From JBAZMA01 sp041649995 (GTDB lineage Bacteria; Omnitrophota; Gorgyraeia; Velamenicoccales; Velamenicoccaceae), in assembly GCA_041649995.1 (NCBI GenBank), contig JBAZMA010000004.1:62001-126000 (forward strand): a DNA stretch of 64,000 nt. The letters are read 5' to 3'. Under the pieces are notes generated by a model. The model was not told where the DNA came from, searched no databases, and was given only the letters and a program-made list of their open reading frames with translations. The stretch's first letter is position 1. The number at the start of each line of letters is the position of its first letter. Made by a program: the position numbers and the translations under genes. Below are positions 8,656 to 15,416 of this stretch, in pieces.

Positions 8656-9867
8656 ATGGCAGGCATCAACGATTACGCCCCGTTTGTCGGGCCCTCAACG
8701 ATCGACGACCTCAGGCTCCTGGCCGACAGGCTCAAAGGAAAGGTCATTCAGCACGTCAATTCCACGTCCGTGGGAGGAGGGGTGGCTGAAATCCTCAACC
8801 GCATGGTCCCGCTCTTAAACGAGCTGGGGGTGGACAGCCGGTGGGATGTCATCAAAGGCGGCGATCAATTTTTCCAGGTCACGAAAAAATTCCATAACGC
8901 CCTCCATGGCCGGAACGAAGAAGTGACGGAACGCGACCTGGAGGTCTTCATGGAAACGACGGAACAGAACCTGAAGCTGACCGAGATCTATGGAGATGTC
9001 GTCTTCATCCATGACCCCCAGCCTATCGGCCTCATCCAAAAGAAAAATGCGAACAAGTGGCTGTGGCGCTGTCATATCGATGTTTCCCTGCCGCACGATA
9101 TCGTTTGGGATTTCCTGATGAAATTCATTCCCCTTTATGATTCCGCGGTTTTCTCATCTCCCTTGTTTTCCCAGAAGCTTCCCATCCGCCAGTTCCTCAT
9201 CCCGCCTTCCATAGACCCTTTGAGCGACAAAAACAAGGAGCTTCCCCAGGAAATCATCGATTTGTCTTTAGAAAAATACGGCATCATCAGGGACAAGCCG
9301 ATCATCACGCAGATCTCCCGCTTCGACAGGCTCAAAGACCCCGTCGGCGTCATCGAAGCGTATCTTTTGGTTAAAAAATATATCGATTGCCAATTGATTT
9401 TGGCCGGAGGAACGGCGACCGACGATCCGGAAGGGGCCGCCGTGCTGGCGGAAGTCCAGGAAAAAGCGAAAAAAGACGAAGACATCCATATCCTGCTCCT
9501 GCCTCAGGACGACATCCTCATCAACGCCCTCCAAAGAGCCTCAGACATCATCCTGCAAAAATCGCTCAAAGAAGGGTTCGGACTCACTGTTTCAGAAGCC
9601 CTGTGGAAAGGAAAACCTGTTGTCGCCTCAAACGTCGGCGGCATTTCCCTGCAGATTGCCCACAAATACTCAGGCCTGCTATGCCACTCCGTTGAGGGAG
9701 CGGCCTTCGCGATAAAACAGCTTCTCAACAGCCCTGAATACGCCAGGCGGCTTGGAGAAAACGGCCGGGAACATGTCAAAAACAATTTCCTCCTGACCCG
9801 CCACCTGAGGGATTACATGCTCCTGTTTCTTTCTCTTTACCATGCCGAAGATATTGTCCACCTTTAA
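8656..9867 (+). CDS. treT: Trehalose glycosyltransferring synthase (TreT-like GT4)
   Basis: A 403-residue GT4-family enzyme. The N-terminus (VIQHVNSTSVGGGVAEIL) and IHDPQPIGLI are typical of TreT, which joins NDP-glucose and glucose to trehalose reversibly. The C-terminal Rossmann domain has QISRFDRLKDPVGVIEAY and the donor-binding KEGFGLTVSEALWKGKPVV. Length matches archaeal and bacterial TreT. It starts four bases after the previous stop. The presence of TreT behind OtsAB gives this organism two trehalose routes in one operon. Confidence 0.85.
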   Translation: MAGINDYAPFVGPSTIDDLRLLADRLKGKVIQHVNSTSVGGGVAEILNRMVPLLNELGVDSRWDVIKGGDQFFQVTKKFHNALHGRNEEVTERDLEVFMETTEQNLKLTEIYGDVVFIHDPQPIGLIQKKNANKWLWRCHIDVSLPHDIVWDFLMKFIPLYDSAVFSSPLFSQKLPIRQFLIPPSIDPLSDKNKELPQEIIDLSLEKYGIIRDKPIITQISRFDRLKDPVGVIEAYLLVKKYIDCQLILAGGTATDDPEGAAVLAEVQEKAKKDEDIHILLLPQDDILINALQRASDIILQKSLKEGFGLTVSEALWKGKPVVASNVGGISLQIAHKYSGLLCHSVEGAAFAIKQLLNSPEYARRLGENGREHVKNNFLLTRHLRDYMLLFLSLYHAEDIVHL

Positions 9868-9893
9868 AGGAAACAAAAAATTTTTGCCTTATG

Positions 9894-9913
9894 TCCCGCA
9901 CATCTGTGTGGGA
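9894..9913 (+). other. Short inverted repeat after treT
   Basis: TCCCGCACA at 9894 and TGTGTGGGA at 9905 pair over nine positions (one G-U pair) with a two-base loop. It lies in the 66-bp gap between treT and the next small gene. No T-run follows, so it is not a clear terminator; it could be an RNA-processing stem or a protein-binding palindrome. Confidence 0.35.
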
Positions 9914-9933
9914 TAAACAAAAAAGGTTTCTTC

Positions 9934-10224
9934 ATGTTTAATCAAGAGGCCCGATGGGACAGAGACCTGCCCTGCGAAGAAAACGGCGGTTATGGCCCCG
10001 TCATTTCCGTAACCTGCCTCATGGAACGGGGAAAGATCACCCCTCAATCGTTTTTCTGGAAAAACCGGACTTTCTCCATCCAAAAAATCCACTTCACCTG
10101 GGCGAAAAAACAGGGAAGGGAGGACCTTGTCTTTTACAGCGTTCTGACGGCCGCCGGCACTTACGAACTGGCCCTGCGCAAAAACAGCTTCCTCTGGCAT
10201 CTCATGCGCCTGAGCGGACCATAA
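9934..10224 (+). CDS. Small hypothetical protein
   Basis: A 96-residue protein with no recognised family. It has two beta-rich halves (PVISVTCLMERG; FSIQKIHFTWAKKQG; DLVFYSVLTAAGTYELAL) ending in a short amphipathic helix, a layout like small single-domain cytoplasmic proteins. AAGG lies 8 bases before the ATG. It is on the same strand as treT, 66 bp downstream, and ends before a strong promoter. No signal peptide or metal motif is seen. Confidence 0.5.
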   Translation: MFNQEARWDRDLPCEENGGYGPVISVTCLMERGKITPQSFFWKNRTFSIQKIHFTWAKKQGREDLVFYSVLTAAGTYELALRKNSFLWHLMRLSGP

Positions 10225-10241
10225 AACAAAGAAGAACTTTC

Positions 10242-10270
10242 TTGACCCTCCCGGGCCTTTGTTTTATACT
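10242..10270 (+). promoter_or_regulatory. Sigma-70 type promoter
   Basis: TTGACC at 10242 and TATACT at 10265 with a 17-base spacer, 44 bases before the start of the AsmA/DUF3568-like gene. Spacing and hexamers are close to consensus. Confidence 0.6.
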
Positions 10271-10313
10271 CACCCTAACAGCCTATACTCTCAAATTTAT
10301 CCAAGGAAACTTG

Positions 10314-11264
10314 ATGAAACTATTAAAGGTTTTGTTCATCCTTCTGCTGGTCCTGCTCCTTGGCTTTTTTCTGAAAGATCAAATCCTCAAAACCACGGTC
10401 ACGATCGCAGCCGAAAAGGTCATGGGGACACGCGTTTCCCTCGAGCAATTTTCTTTCCGCGTCCTCAATGAAACGATCACCCTCAAAAACCTGAAAGTCT
10501 ACAATCCTCCAGGCTATCCCCAAGACCCATTTCTGGACGCGCCTCTTATCCATGTCGAATATGTTTTGCAGGACCTCCTGGCGCGAAATCTGCATTTTAG
10601 AAAAATACAGATCTCCCTGAAAGAGCTTGTGCTGGTCAAAGATAAAACCGGAAAACTGAATGTGGATTCCCTGAAAGTGGCCGAGCCTAAAGAAAAAAAG
10701 GCGGATGCCGCGCCCGCGGAAGAAATCCCCTTAAAAATAGATATCCTGGAACTCTCCATGGGCAAGATTATCCTCAAAGATTACACCGCCGGAGATCCTC
10801 CGAAGATCCAGGTCCATGACCTGGGCTATAAAAAACAGGTTTACAAAAACATCACCAGCGCTCAACAACTCGCGGCCCTCATCATATCCGAAGGACTGCG
10901 CAAAACCGCGCTAAAAGGCGCGGGGATCTACGCGGCGGGCTCTCTTTTGGGCGTCGGTTTCCTTCCGGCGGGAGCCGCCATGTTTCTGATCAAATCCGGC
11001 ACGGCGGAGGGGAATTTCGACCATCCGTTCGAAAAAGTCTACGATTCCGCCTTAAAAACAGTCTCCAAGATCGGCGTGGTTTCCGCCCAAAACCCTCCCC
11101 AAGGCCTCCTCCAGGCTGTCGTCGATAAACATAAAATTGAGATCAGGATCTCTGAAATAACGCCGCAAACGACGCAGGTCAGGGTCACGGCCAGGAGATT
11201 CGGGCTTCCCAGGCCCCAGCAGGCCGAAATTGTCCTCATCCATATATCCGACCGGCTCAAATGA
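10314..11264 (+). CDS. Membrane-anchored AsmA-like protein with DUF3568-like C-terminus
   Basis: A 316-residue protein. An N-terminal hydrophobic anchor (LLKVLFILLLVLLLGFFL) is followed by an AsmA/DUF748-like beta domain (MGTRVSLEQFSF, NETITLKNLKVYNPPG, LSMGKIILKDYT), so the body should be periplasmic. The last ~90 residues (NFDHPFEKVYDSALKTVSKIG ... TTQVRVTARRFG) resemble DUF3568. The start at 10314 follows CCAAGGAAAC and a hydrophobic leader; the longer upstream frame would be a basic, unlikely sequence. The function is unknown; AsmA-like proteins relate to envelope lipid transport. Confidence 0.65.
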   Translation: MKLLKVLFILLLVLLLGFFLKDQILKTTVTIAAEKVMGTRVSLEQFSFRVLNETITLKNLKVYNPPGYPQDPFLDAPLIHVEYVLQDLLARNLHFRKIQISLKELVLVKDKTGKLNVDSLKVAEPKEKKADAAPAEEIPLKIDILELSMGKIILKDYTAGDPPKIQVHDLGYKKQVYKNITSAQQLAALIISEGLRKTALKGAGIYAAGSLLGVGFLPAGAAMFLIKSGTAEGNFDHPFEKVYDSALKTVSKIGVVSAQNPPQGLLQAVVDKHKIEIRISEITPQTTQVRVTARRFGLPRPQQAEIVLIHISDRLK

Positions 11265-11428
11265 GCGGCGAGGAAGAAGACATGAAGAAAAACATGCTGA
11301 TCTTCAAGATCAAAAACCGAAAAGGCTATGCCGCCGTCTGCTGCCATCACCTGACAGAAGGAAAAACGTCTGCCCAGGCCGTCGAACGCATGGAAAAAGC
11401 CTTGCGCAGAAATAAGAGGATAGCCTGA
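11261..11428 (+). CDS. Small HicB-like protein
   Basis: A 55-residue frame whose ATG overlaps the previous stop (ATGA). The sequence MLIFKIKNRKGYAAV followed by a turn and a SAQAVERMEKALRR helix has the strand-strand-helix pattern of minimal HicB-type antitoxin folds, but no HicA-like toxin is adjacent. The overlap with the upstream gene and with a possible non-ATG start of the next gene suggests a real coupled cistron. An internal ATG at 11282 is an alternative start. Confidence 0.45.
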   Translation: MSGEEEDMKKNMLIFKIKNRKGYAAVCCHHLTEGKTSAQAVERMEKALRRNKRIA

Positions 11429-12159
11429 AAAAAACAGCACCCGGACGGCAAGCCGCAAAAGAACAGGGATCGCCGCGCATGTTCTCATCGCTGGCAAGCC
11501 GTTACGACCTGATCAACGGTTTTTTAAGTTTCGGTTTGGACAGATTGTGGCGCCGAACGACCGCGCGCGAGCTGCCCCTGCCGCCCGCCTGCCGCATCCT
11601 CGATATCTGCACGGGAACCGCCGCTATGGCCCTGGCCTTTGCGCGCAGACAGCCGAAAGCCCTCATCACCGCCGTCGACCTTTCCCCGGAAATGCTCGCG
11701 ATCGCTGCGCGAAAGATCGCCGCGAAGCATCTGGAAAAAAACATCCTTTTGGCCGAAGGCGACGCCCTGAACCTGCCGTTCGCCGACAATTCTTTCGATA
11801 TTTCCGTCATGGGCTTCGGCCTGAGAAATCTTGCGGACGCGCGGCAGTCTATCCTGGAAATGAAACGCGTGACAAAAACCTCAGGCCATATCCTGGTGTT
11901 GGAATTCTCTCCCGTTCCAGGAGCCATGGGGCCCTTGCGTTTTTATCTCAGGAAAATCCTTCCGGCCGCCGGAGCGCTCTTGAGCGGACAAAAAGGCCCT
12001 TATGAATATCTGGCCTCTTCTATTGAAAATTTCCTCACCCCTGAAGAAATGCGAGGCCTGCTCAAAGAATCCGGTTTTGAAAACGTCGTCACAAAACCCC
12101 TGACCGGCCGTGTCGCCTGCCTGTCTTGCGGCAGAAAGACATCCCATGCCTCCTGCTAA
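11425..12159 (+). CDS. ubiE: UbiE/MenG-type quinone C-methyltransferase
   Basis: A class I SAM methyltransferase that methylates the quinone ring in menaquinone or ubiquinone synthesis. It shows MFSSLASRYDLINGFLSFGLDRLWRR, the SAM site LDICTGTAAMAL, VDLSPEML, GDALNLPFADNSFD and FGLRNLADA, and the C-terminal EMRGLLKESGF. The first ATG (11479) falls exactly on the MF of the conserved MFDSIAxxYD block, so the protein probably starts earlier. The frame is open to 11416 and the only start-like codon there is CTG at 11425, overlapping the upstream stop (CTGA). If ATG 11479 is used the protein has 226 residues. Confidence 0.85.
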   Translation: MKKTAPGRQAAKEQGSPRMFSSLASRYDLINGFLSFGLDRLWRRTTARELPLPPACRILDICTGTAAMALAFARRQPKALITAVDLSPEMLAIAARKIAAKHLEKNILLAEGDALNLPFADNSFDISVMGFGLRNLADARQSILEMKRVTKTSGHILVLEFSPVPGAMGPLRFYLRKILPAAGALLSGQKGPYEYLASSIENFLTPEEMRGLLKESGFENVVTKPLTGRVACLSCGRKTSHASC

Positions 12160-13057
12160 CGAAGGTTACGTCCGGGTTACCGGAGGAAAAATCTGGTATA
12201 AGATCGTCGGAAAGCGCAAAAATAAGCCGCCCCTCTTAACGCTGCACGGCGGTCCCGGCGCCCCTCATGATTATCTGGAACCGCTGGCAGCTTTGAGCGA
12301 CGAACGGCCGGTGATTTTTTACGACCAGCTGGGCTGCGGGCTTTCCGAAAAACCGCGGGACAAAAAACTTTGGACGATCGAACGGTTTGTCGAAGAACTC
12401 AGCCAGCTGCAAAAAGCCCTGAAGATCAAAGCCTTTCATCTTTTGGGGGTTTCCTGGGGAAGTATGCTGGCTGTTTGCTATATCGCCCGCAAACACCCTG
12501 ATAATATCCTCAGCCTGACGCTTTCCGGACCCTACCTGAATTCAGCATTATGGGATAAAGATCAAAGACGTTACATTCAAGCCTTGCCAGAGGAAGTAAA
12601 ACGCGTTATCCTAGACTGCGAAGCCCGGGAGTCCTGCGATTCCCCGCAATACCGGCAGGCCATGGAGATCTATTACAAAAAACATGTTTGCAACCTGGAC
12701 CCCTGGCCGGCCTGCCTGAAGAGGGCCTTAAAAAAATTTAATCAGGATATTTACGGTTATATGTGGGGGCCGAGCGAATTCACCATTCGCGGCACTCTCA
12801 AAGACGCCGACGCCACGCCTCTGCTTAAGAATATCCGGATCCCGGCGCTTCTGACATGCGGACGATGGGACGAAGCTTCCCCTGAAACCACCCGGATTTA
12901 CCGGGACCTTTTGCCGAACAGCCGGATGGTCATCTTTGAAGGCGCGACGCACAGCCATTATCTGGAAAAGAAAAATGAATATCTTGATCTCTTGAGGGTT
13001 TTTTTAATGTCGACGGAAAAAGACAACAACCTCTTAAACGAAAGGAAAATAAAGTGA
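12146..13057 (+). CDS. Alpha/beta hydrolase, prolyl-iminopeptidase-like (S33)
   Basis: A 303-residue alpha/beta hydrolase. It has the oxyanion signature LHGGPGAPH, DQLGCGLS, the nucleophile elbow GVSWGS, the acid in CGRWDEASPETT and the catalytic histidine in GATHSHYLEK. These are characteristic of the proline iminopeptidase/tricorn-factor F1 branch, which removes N-terminal residues from peptides. No signal peptide is seen. The ATG at 12146 overlaps the ubiE end by 14 bases; a start at 12110 is possible but lies deeper in ubiE. Confidence 0.82.
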   Translation: MPPANEGYVRVTGGKIWYKIVGKRKNKPPLLTLHGGPGAPHDYLEPLAALSDERPVIFYDQLGCGLSEKPRDKKLWTIERFVEELSQLQKALKIKAFHLLGVSWGSMLAVCYIARKHPDNILSLTLSGPYLNSALWDKDQRRYIQALPEEVKRVILDCEARESCDSPQYRQAMEIYYKKHVCNLDPWPACLKRALKKFNQDIYGYMWGPSEFTIRGTLKDADATPLLKNIRIPALLTCGRWDEASPETTRIYRDLLPNSRMVIFEGATHSHYLEKKNEYLDLLRVFLMSTEKDNNLLNERKIK

Positions 13058-13182
13058 AAAAGAGAATCGTGATGTCGCTTTTGCTCATGGCCCTGGCGCT
13101 TTTTAACAGCGGCTGCGCGGTCATCGGAACAGCCCTCGGCGCAGGCATGGCCTATGGAATTTATCAAGCGACTAAAAAATAG
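13054..13182 (+). CDS. Small putative lipoprotein
   Basis: A 42-residue frame starting with GTG at 13054, overlapping the previous stop (GTGA) and preceded by AAAGGA. It begins with KKRIVMSLLLMALALFNSGC, a short secretion signal ending in a cysteine as in lipoproteins, although the residue at -3 (N) is not the usual L. The rest (AVIGTALGAGMAYGIYQATKK) is glycine- and alanine-rich and resembles the N-terminal part of DUF3568 lipoproteins. It may be a truncated member of that group. Confidence 0.55.
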   Translation: MKKRIVMSLLLMALALFNSGCAVIGTALGAGMAYGIYQATKK

Positions 13183-13233
13183 CAGACTCGCCCGTAAAAC
13201 AGGGAGGAGTCGAGAGAAAAACAAGGAGGTCCT

Positions 13234-13413
13234 GTGCTTGCGATCGAAGCTCTGCAGTTGGCGTTAAAAAAGGAGGAGGCATCCATCACTCTTTATCAAA
13301 AACTCGCCAATACCTACAAAGAGATACAACCGCTTCTTTCAGATCTTTTGAATGAAGAATATAAACACAAAAAGTTGATCGAAGAAAAGATCAGGGAATT
13401 GACGAAAAATTGA
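13234..13413 (+). CDS. Mini ferritin/rubrerythrin-like protein
   Basis: A 59-residue, all-helical frame with a near-perfect ribosome site (AAGGAGGT) and a GTG start. Residues LQLALKKEEASITLYQKLA and LLNEEYKHKKLIEEKI give two helices with the glutamates and E-xx-H arrangement of the second half of a rubrerythrin or ferritin-like four-helix bundle. At this length it could only form a bundle as a dimer. It precedes the PurF-like gene by 44 bp. Confidence 0.6.
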   Translation: MLAIEALQLALKKEEASITLYQKLANTYKEIQPLLSDLLNEEYKHKKLIEEKIRELTKN

Positions 13414-13457
13414 CAACAACCAGGAGTCTTTTGCGTTAGACTTAAAGGAGTTTCTGC

Positions 13458-14885
13458 ATGAGCGGCCTCTTCGGCGTCGTATCCAAAAATGAACCCTGCG
13501 TCCAGACCTTGTTCTACGGAACAGACTATCACTCTCACCTGGGAACCGAATACGGAGGGATGGCTGTTCTCGGGGAAAATTTTTACCACAAGATCCACGC
13601 CATCAATCAATCCCAGTTCAAATCAAAATTTTTCGATGATTACCGCCACATGGAAGGAAAAAAAGGTATCGGCGTCATCAGCGATGCCGAAGAACAGCCG
13701 ATTTTCACGCACTCCCGGTTCGGCTCCTTCTTTATCGTCACAGCGGGAATGATCGAGAATAAGGACGTCCTCATCGAGGAGCTTCTGGCCGCGGGGCTCT
13801 CCTTCAGCGAACCCAGCCGCACGGGTGTCAACACAACGGAACTCATCGCCAAGCTTATCACGACAGGCAAGGATCTTCTCGACGGCATTGAAAAAATGTT
13901 CGACAAGATCCACGGATCGTGTTCCCTGCTGATCCTTCACGAAAAAGGGATTTACGCCGCCCGTGACCGCAACGGTTTCACCCCTATTGTCCTGGGAAAA
14001 AAAGACGGCATGTGGGCCGTTACGTCGGAAACATGCGCCTTCACGAATCTCGGGTTTGAAATCGTCAAATTCCTTCAACCCGGAGAGATCATTCTTCTGA
14101 ATGAAAACGAAGGGCTCGTGAGCCAGGCCCCGGGAAACACCGACAATCATATTTGTACTTTCTTATGGATCTATACGGGCTTTCCGGCTTCCAGCTATGA
14201 AAATATCAGCGTGGAAGTCGTTCGGGAGCGGTGCGGGAGGGCCCTGGCCCGGCAGGACAAAGATATCGACGCGGACGTTATTTGCGGAGTTCCTGATTCC
14301 GGGGTCGGCCACGCCATAGGTTATGCCATGGAATCCAGGAAATCCTACCGCAGGCCGCTGGTCAAGTATACCGCCGGCTACGGCCGCAGCTATACTCCGC
14401 CTTCTCAGGAAACCCGGGATCTGGTCGCGAAGATGAAACTGATCCCGATCCGCTCCATTATCGAGGGTAACAGGCTGGTTGTCTGCGAAGACTCCATTGT
14501 CCGGGGAACACAATTAAAAAACTTCGCCATACAGAAACTCTGGGATTGCGGGGCCAAGGAAGTGCATGTGCGGCCGGCCTGCCCGCCGCTTTTGTTTCCG
14601 TGCCGTTTCTGCCTTTCCACAAGGACCGTGCAGGAACTTGTCGCCCGCCGCGCCATCCGGGCCCTGGAAGGCCGCGAAACGGAAGAGATCGGCGAATATC
14701 TTGATCCGAAGACGGAAAAATACAAAAAAATGGTTCAATGGATTGAAAGAGACCTGGAGGTAACGACCCTTCGCTATCTGACAGCCGAAGACATGGTCAA
14801 AGCCATCGGGCTGCCTAAGGAAAAACTTTGCCTCTACTGCTGGACAGGAAAATGTCCTGAGGGCGCTGAAAATAAAAAGTCATAA
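13458..14885 (+). CDS. Amidophosphoribosyltransferase (PurF) paralogue with inactive glutaminase domain
   Basis: A 475-residue homologue of glutamine PRPP amidotransferase. The phosphoribosyltransferase half looks intact: GVPDSGVGHAIGYA, GYGRSYTPPSQETR and the PRPP site VVCEDSIVRGTQLKN. Cysteines in NHICTF, FPCRFC and LCLYCWTGKC match those that hold the 4Fe-4S cluster in Bacillus-type PurF. The N-terminus, however, reads MSGLFGVVS: the nucleophile Cys of MCGIxGI is Ser. Other glutaminase residues also differ (HLGTEYGGM for HRGQESAGI; TAGMIEN for HNGNLTN). It may use ammonia or another amine, or serve another role. AAAGGAG precedes the ATG. Confidence 0.8.
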   Translation: MSGLFGVVSKNEPCVQTLFYGTDYHSHLGTEYGGMAVLGENFYHKIHAINQSQFKSKFFDDYRHMEGKKGIGVISDAEEQPIFTHSRFGSFFIVTAGMIENKDVLIEELLAAGLSFSEPSRTGVNTTELIAKLITTGKDLLDGIEKMFDKIHGSCSLLILHEKGIYAARDRNGFTPIVLGKKDGMWAVTSETCAFTNLGFEIVKFLQPGEIILLNENEGLVSQAPGNTDNHICTFLWIYTGFPASSYENISVEVVRERCGRALARQDKDIDADVICGVPDSGVGHAIGYAMESRKSYRRPLVKYTAGYGRSYTPPSQETRDLVAKMKLIPIRSIIEGNRLVVCEDSIVRGTQLKNFAIQKLWDCGAKEVHVRPACPPLLFPCRFCLSTRTVQELVARRAIRALEGRETEEIGEYLDPKTEKYKKMVQWIERDLEVTTLRYLTAEDMVKAIGLPKEKLCLYCWTGKCPEGAENKKS

Positions 14886-14891
14886 ATTCGC

Positions 14892-14920
14892 TTGACCAAG
14901 GCGTCCCAATATGTTATGGT
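14892..14920 (+). promoter_or_regulatory. Promoter of the cold-shock gene
   Basis: TTGACC at 14892 and TATGGT at 14915 with a 17-base spacer. It would give a leader of about 165 bases before the cold-shock ATG at 15096, the long untranslated leader expected of cspA-type genes. Confidence 0.55.
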
Positions 14921-15003
14921 TAATCCCATAGTAAACAAAGATTAGAAGCCTTAAGCCGCGAGAAAAGGAAATCTAACCTGGCGGTGCTTTATCTGTCATT
15001 GTT

Positions 15004-15057
15004 ACCCCGTTGGAGATCCCGTAAACAGGTAAAAGTGATAAGGATTTCTAACGGGGT
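15004..15057 (+). promoter_or_regulatory. Long hairpin in the cold-shock mRNA leader
   Basis: ACCCCGTTGGAGATCC at 15004-15019 pairs with GGATTTCTAACGGGGT at 15042-15057 over all 16 positions (two G-U pairs), with a 22-base loop. It ends 20 bases before the AAAGGAGGT ribosome site. No T-run follows, so it is not a simple terminator. Position and strength suggest control of translation or mRNA stability, as in known CspA thermoswitch leaders; this is inferred. Confidence 0.6.
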
Positions 15058-15095
15058 TTACTATAAATTCTTGAGGAAAAGGAGGTTTCAAAGCA

Positions 15096-15296
15096 ATGGC
15101 AAAAGGAGTTGTTAAGTGGTTCAGCAATCAAAAAGGTTATGGATTCATCACTCCCGAGAACGGCAAGGATGTCTTCGTGCATCACACCGCGATCAAGGGT
15201 GAAGGCTACAAATCTTTAGAAGAAGGCCAGCAGGTTGAGTTCGATATCGAACAGGGCCCTAAAGGCGAACAGGCGACGAACGTCGTTAAGCTGTAA
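15096..15296 (+). CDS. csp: Cold-shock protein (CspA family)
   Basis: A 66-residue single cold-shock domain with both RNA-binding motifs, KGYGFI (RNP1) and VFVHH (RNP2), and normal family length. It binds single-stranded nucleic acid and acts as an RNA chaperone in the cytoplasm. A strong AAAGGAGGT lies 11 bases upstream. The gene has its own promoter, a structured leader and a perfect terminator behind it. A DEAD-box helicase follows, a functional pair often induced together at low temperature. Confidence 0.95.
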   Translation: MAKGVVKWFSNQKGYGFITPENGKDVFVHHTAIKGEGYKSLEEGQQVEFDIEQGPKGEQATNVVKL

Positions 15297-15308
15297 CCTT
15301 AAAGAATA

Positions 15309-15356
15309 AATAAGGCCCGGTGTCTCGTGTCTTTGCGATACCGGGCCTTATTTTTC
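15309..15356 (+). terminator. Rho-independent terminator of the cold-shock gene
   Basis: AATAAGGCCCGGT (15309-15321) and ACCGGGCCTTATT (15340-15352) form a perfect 13-bp stem, followed by TTT and a pyrimidine tract. It lies 12 bases after the csp stop and before the helicase start. Confidence 0.85.
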
Positions 15357-15416
15357 CTGGAGCGACACGTGGACAAGGCGTGGAATTCTGGCGAAGAAAG
15401 CAATCAGGTAAAATTT

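Noticed and set aside
9954..10313. Upstream in-frame extension of the AsmA-like gene
   Set aside because: The extension is basic and low-complexity and overlaps another gene; the 10314 start has AAGGA and a membrane anchor.
12728..12958. Antisense frame in the hydrolase gene
   Set aside because: No ribosome site, no family match, within a well-supported gene.
15327..15416. Earlier start of the DEAD-box helicase
   Set aside because: It would fall in the terminator stem of the cold-shock gene, and homologues start near the Q-motif.
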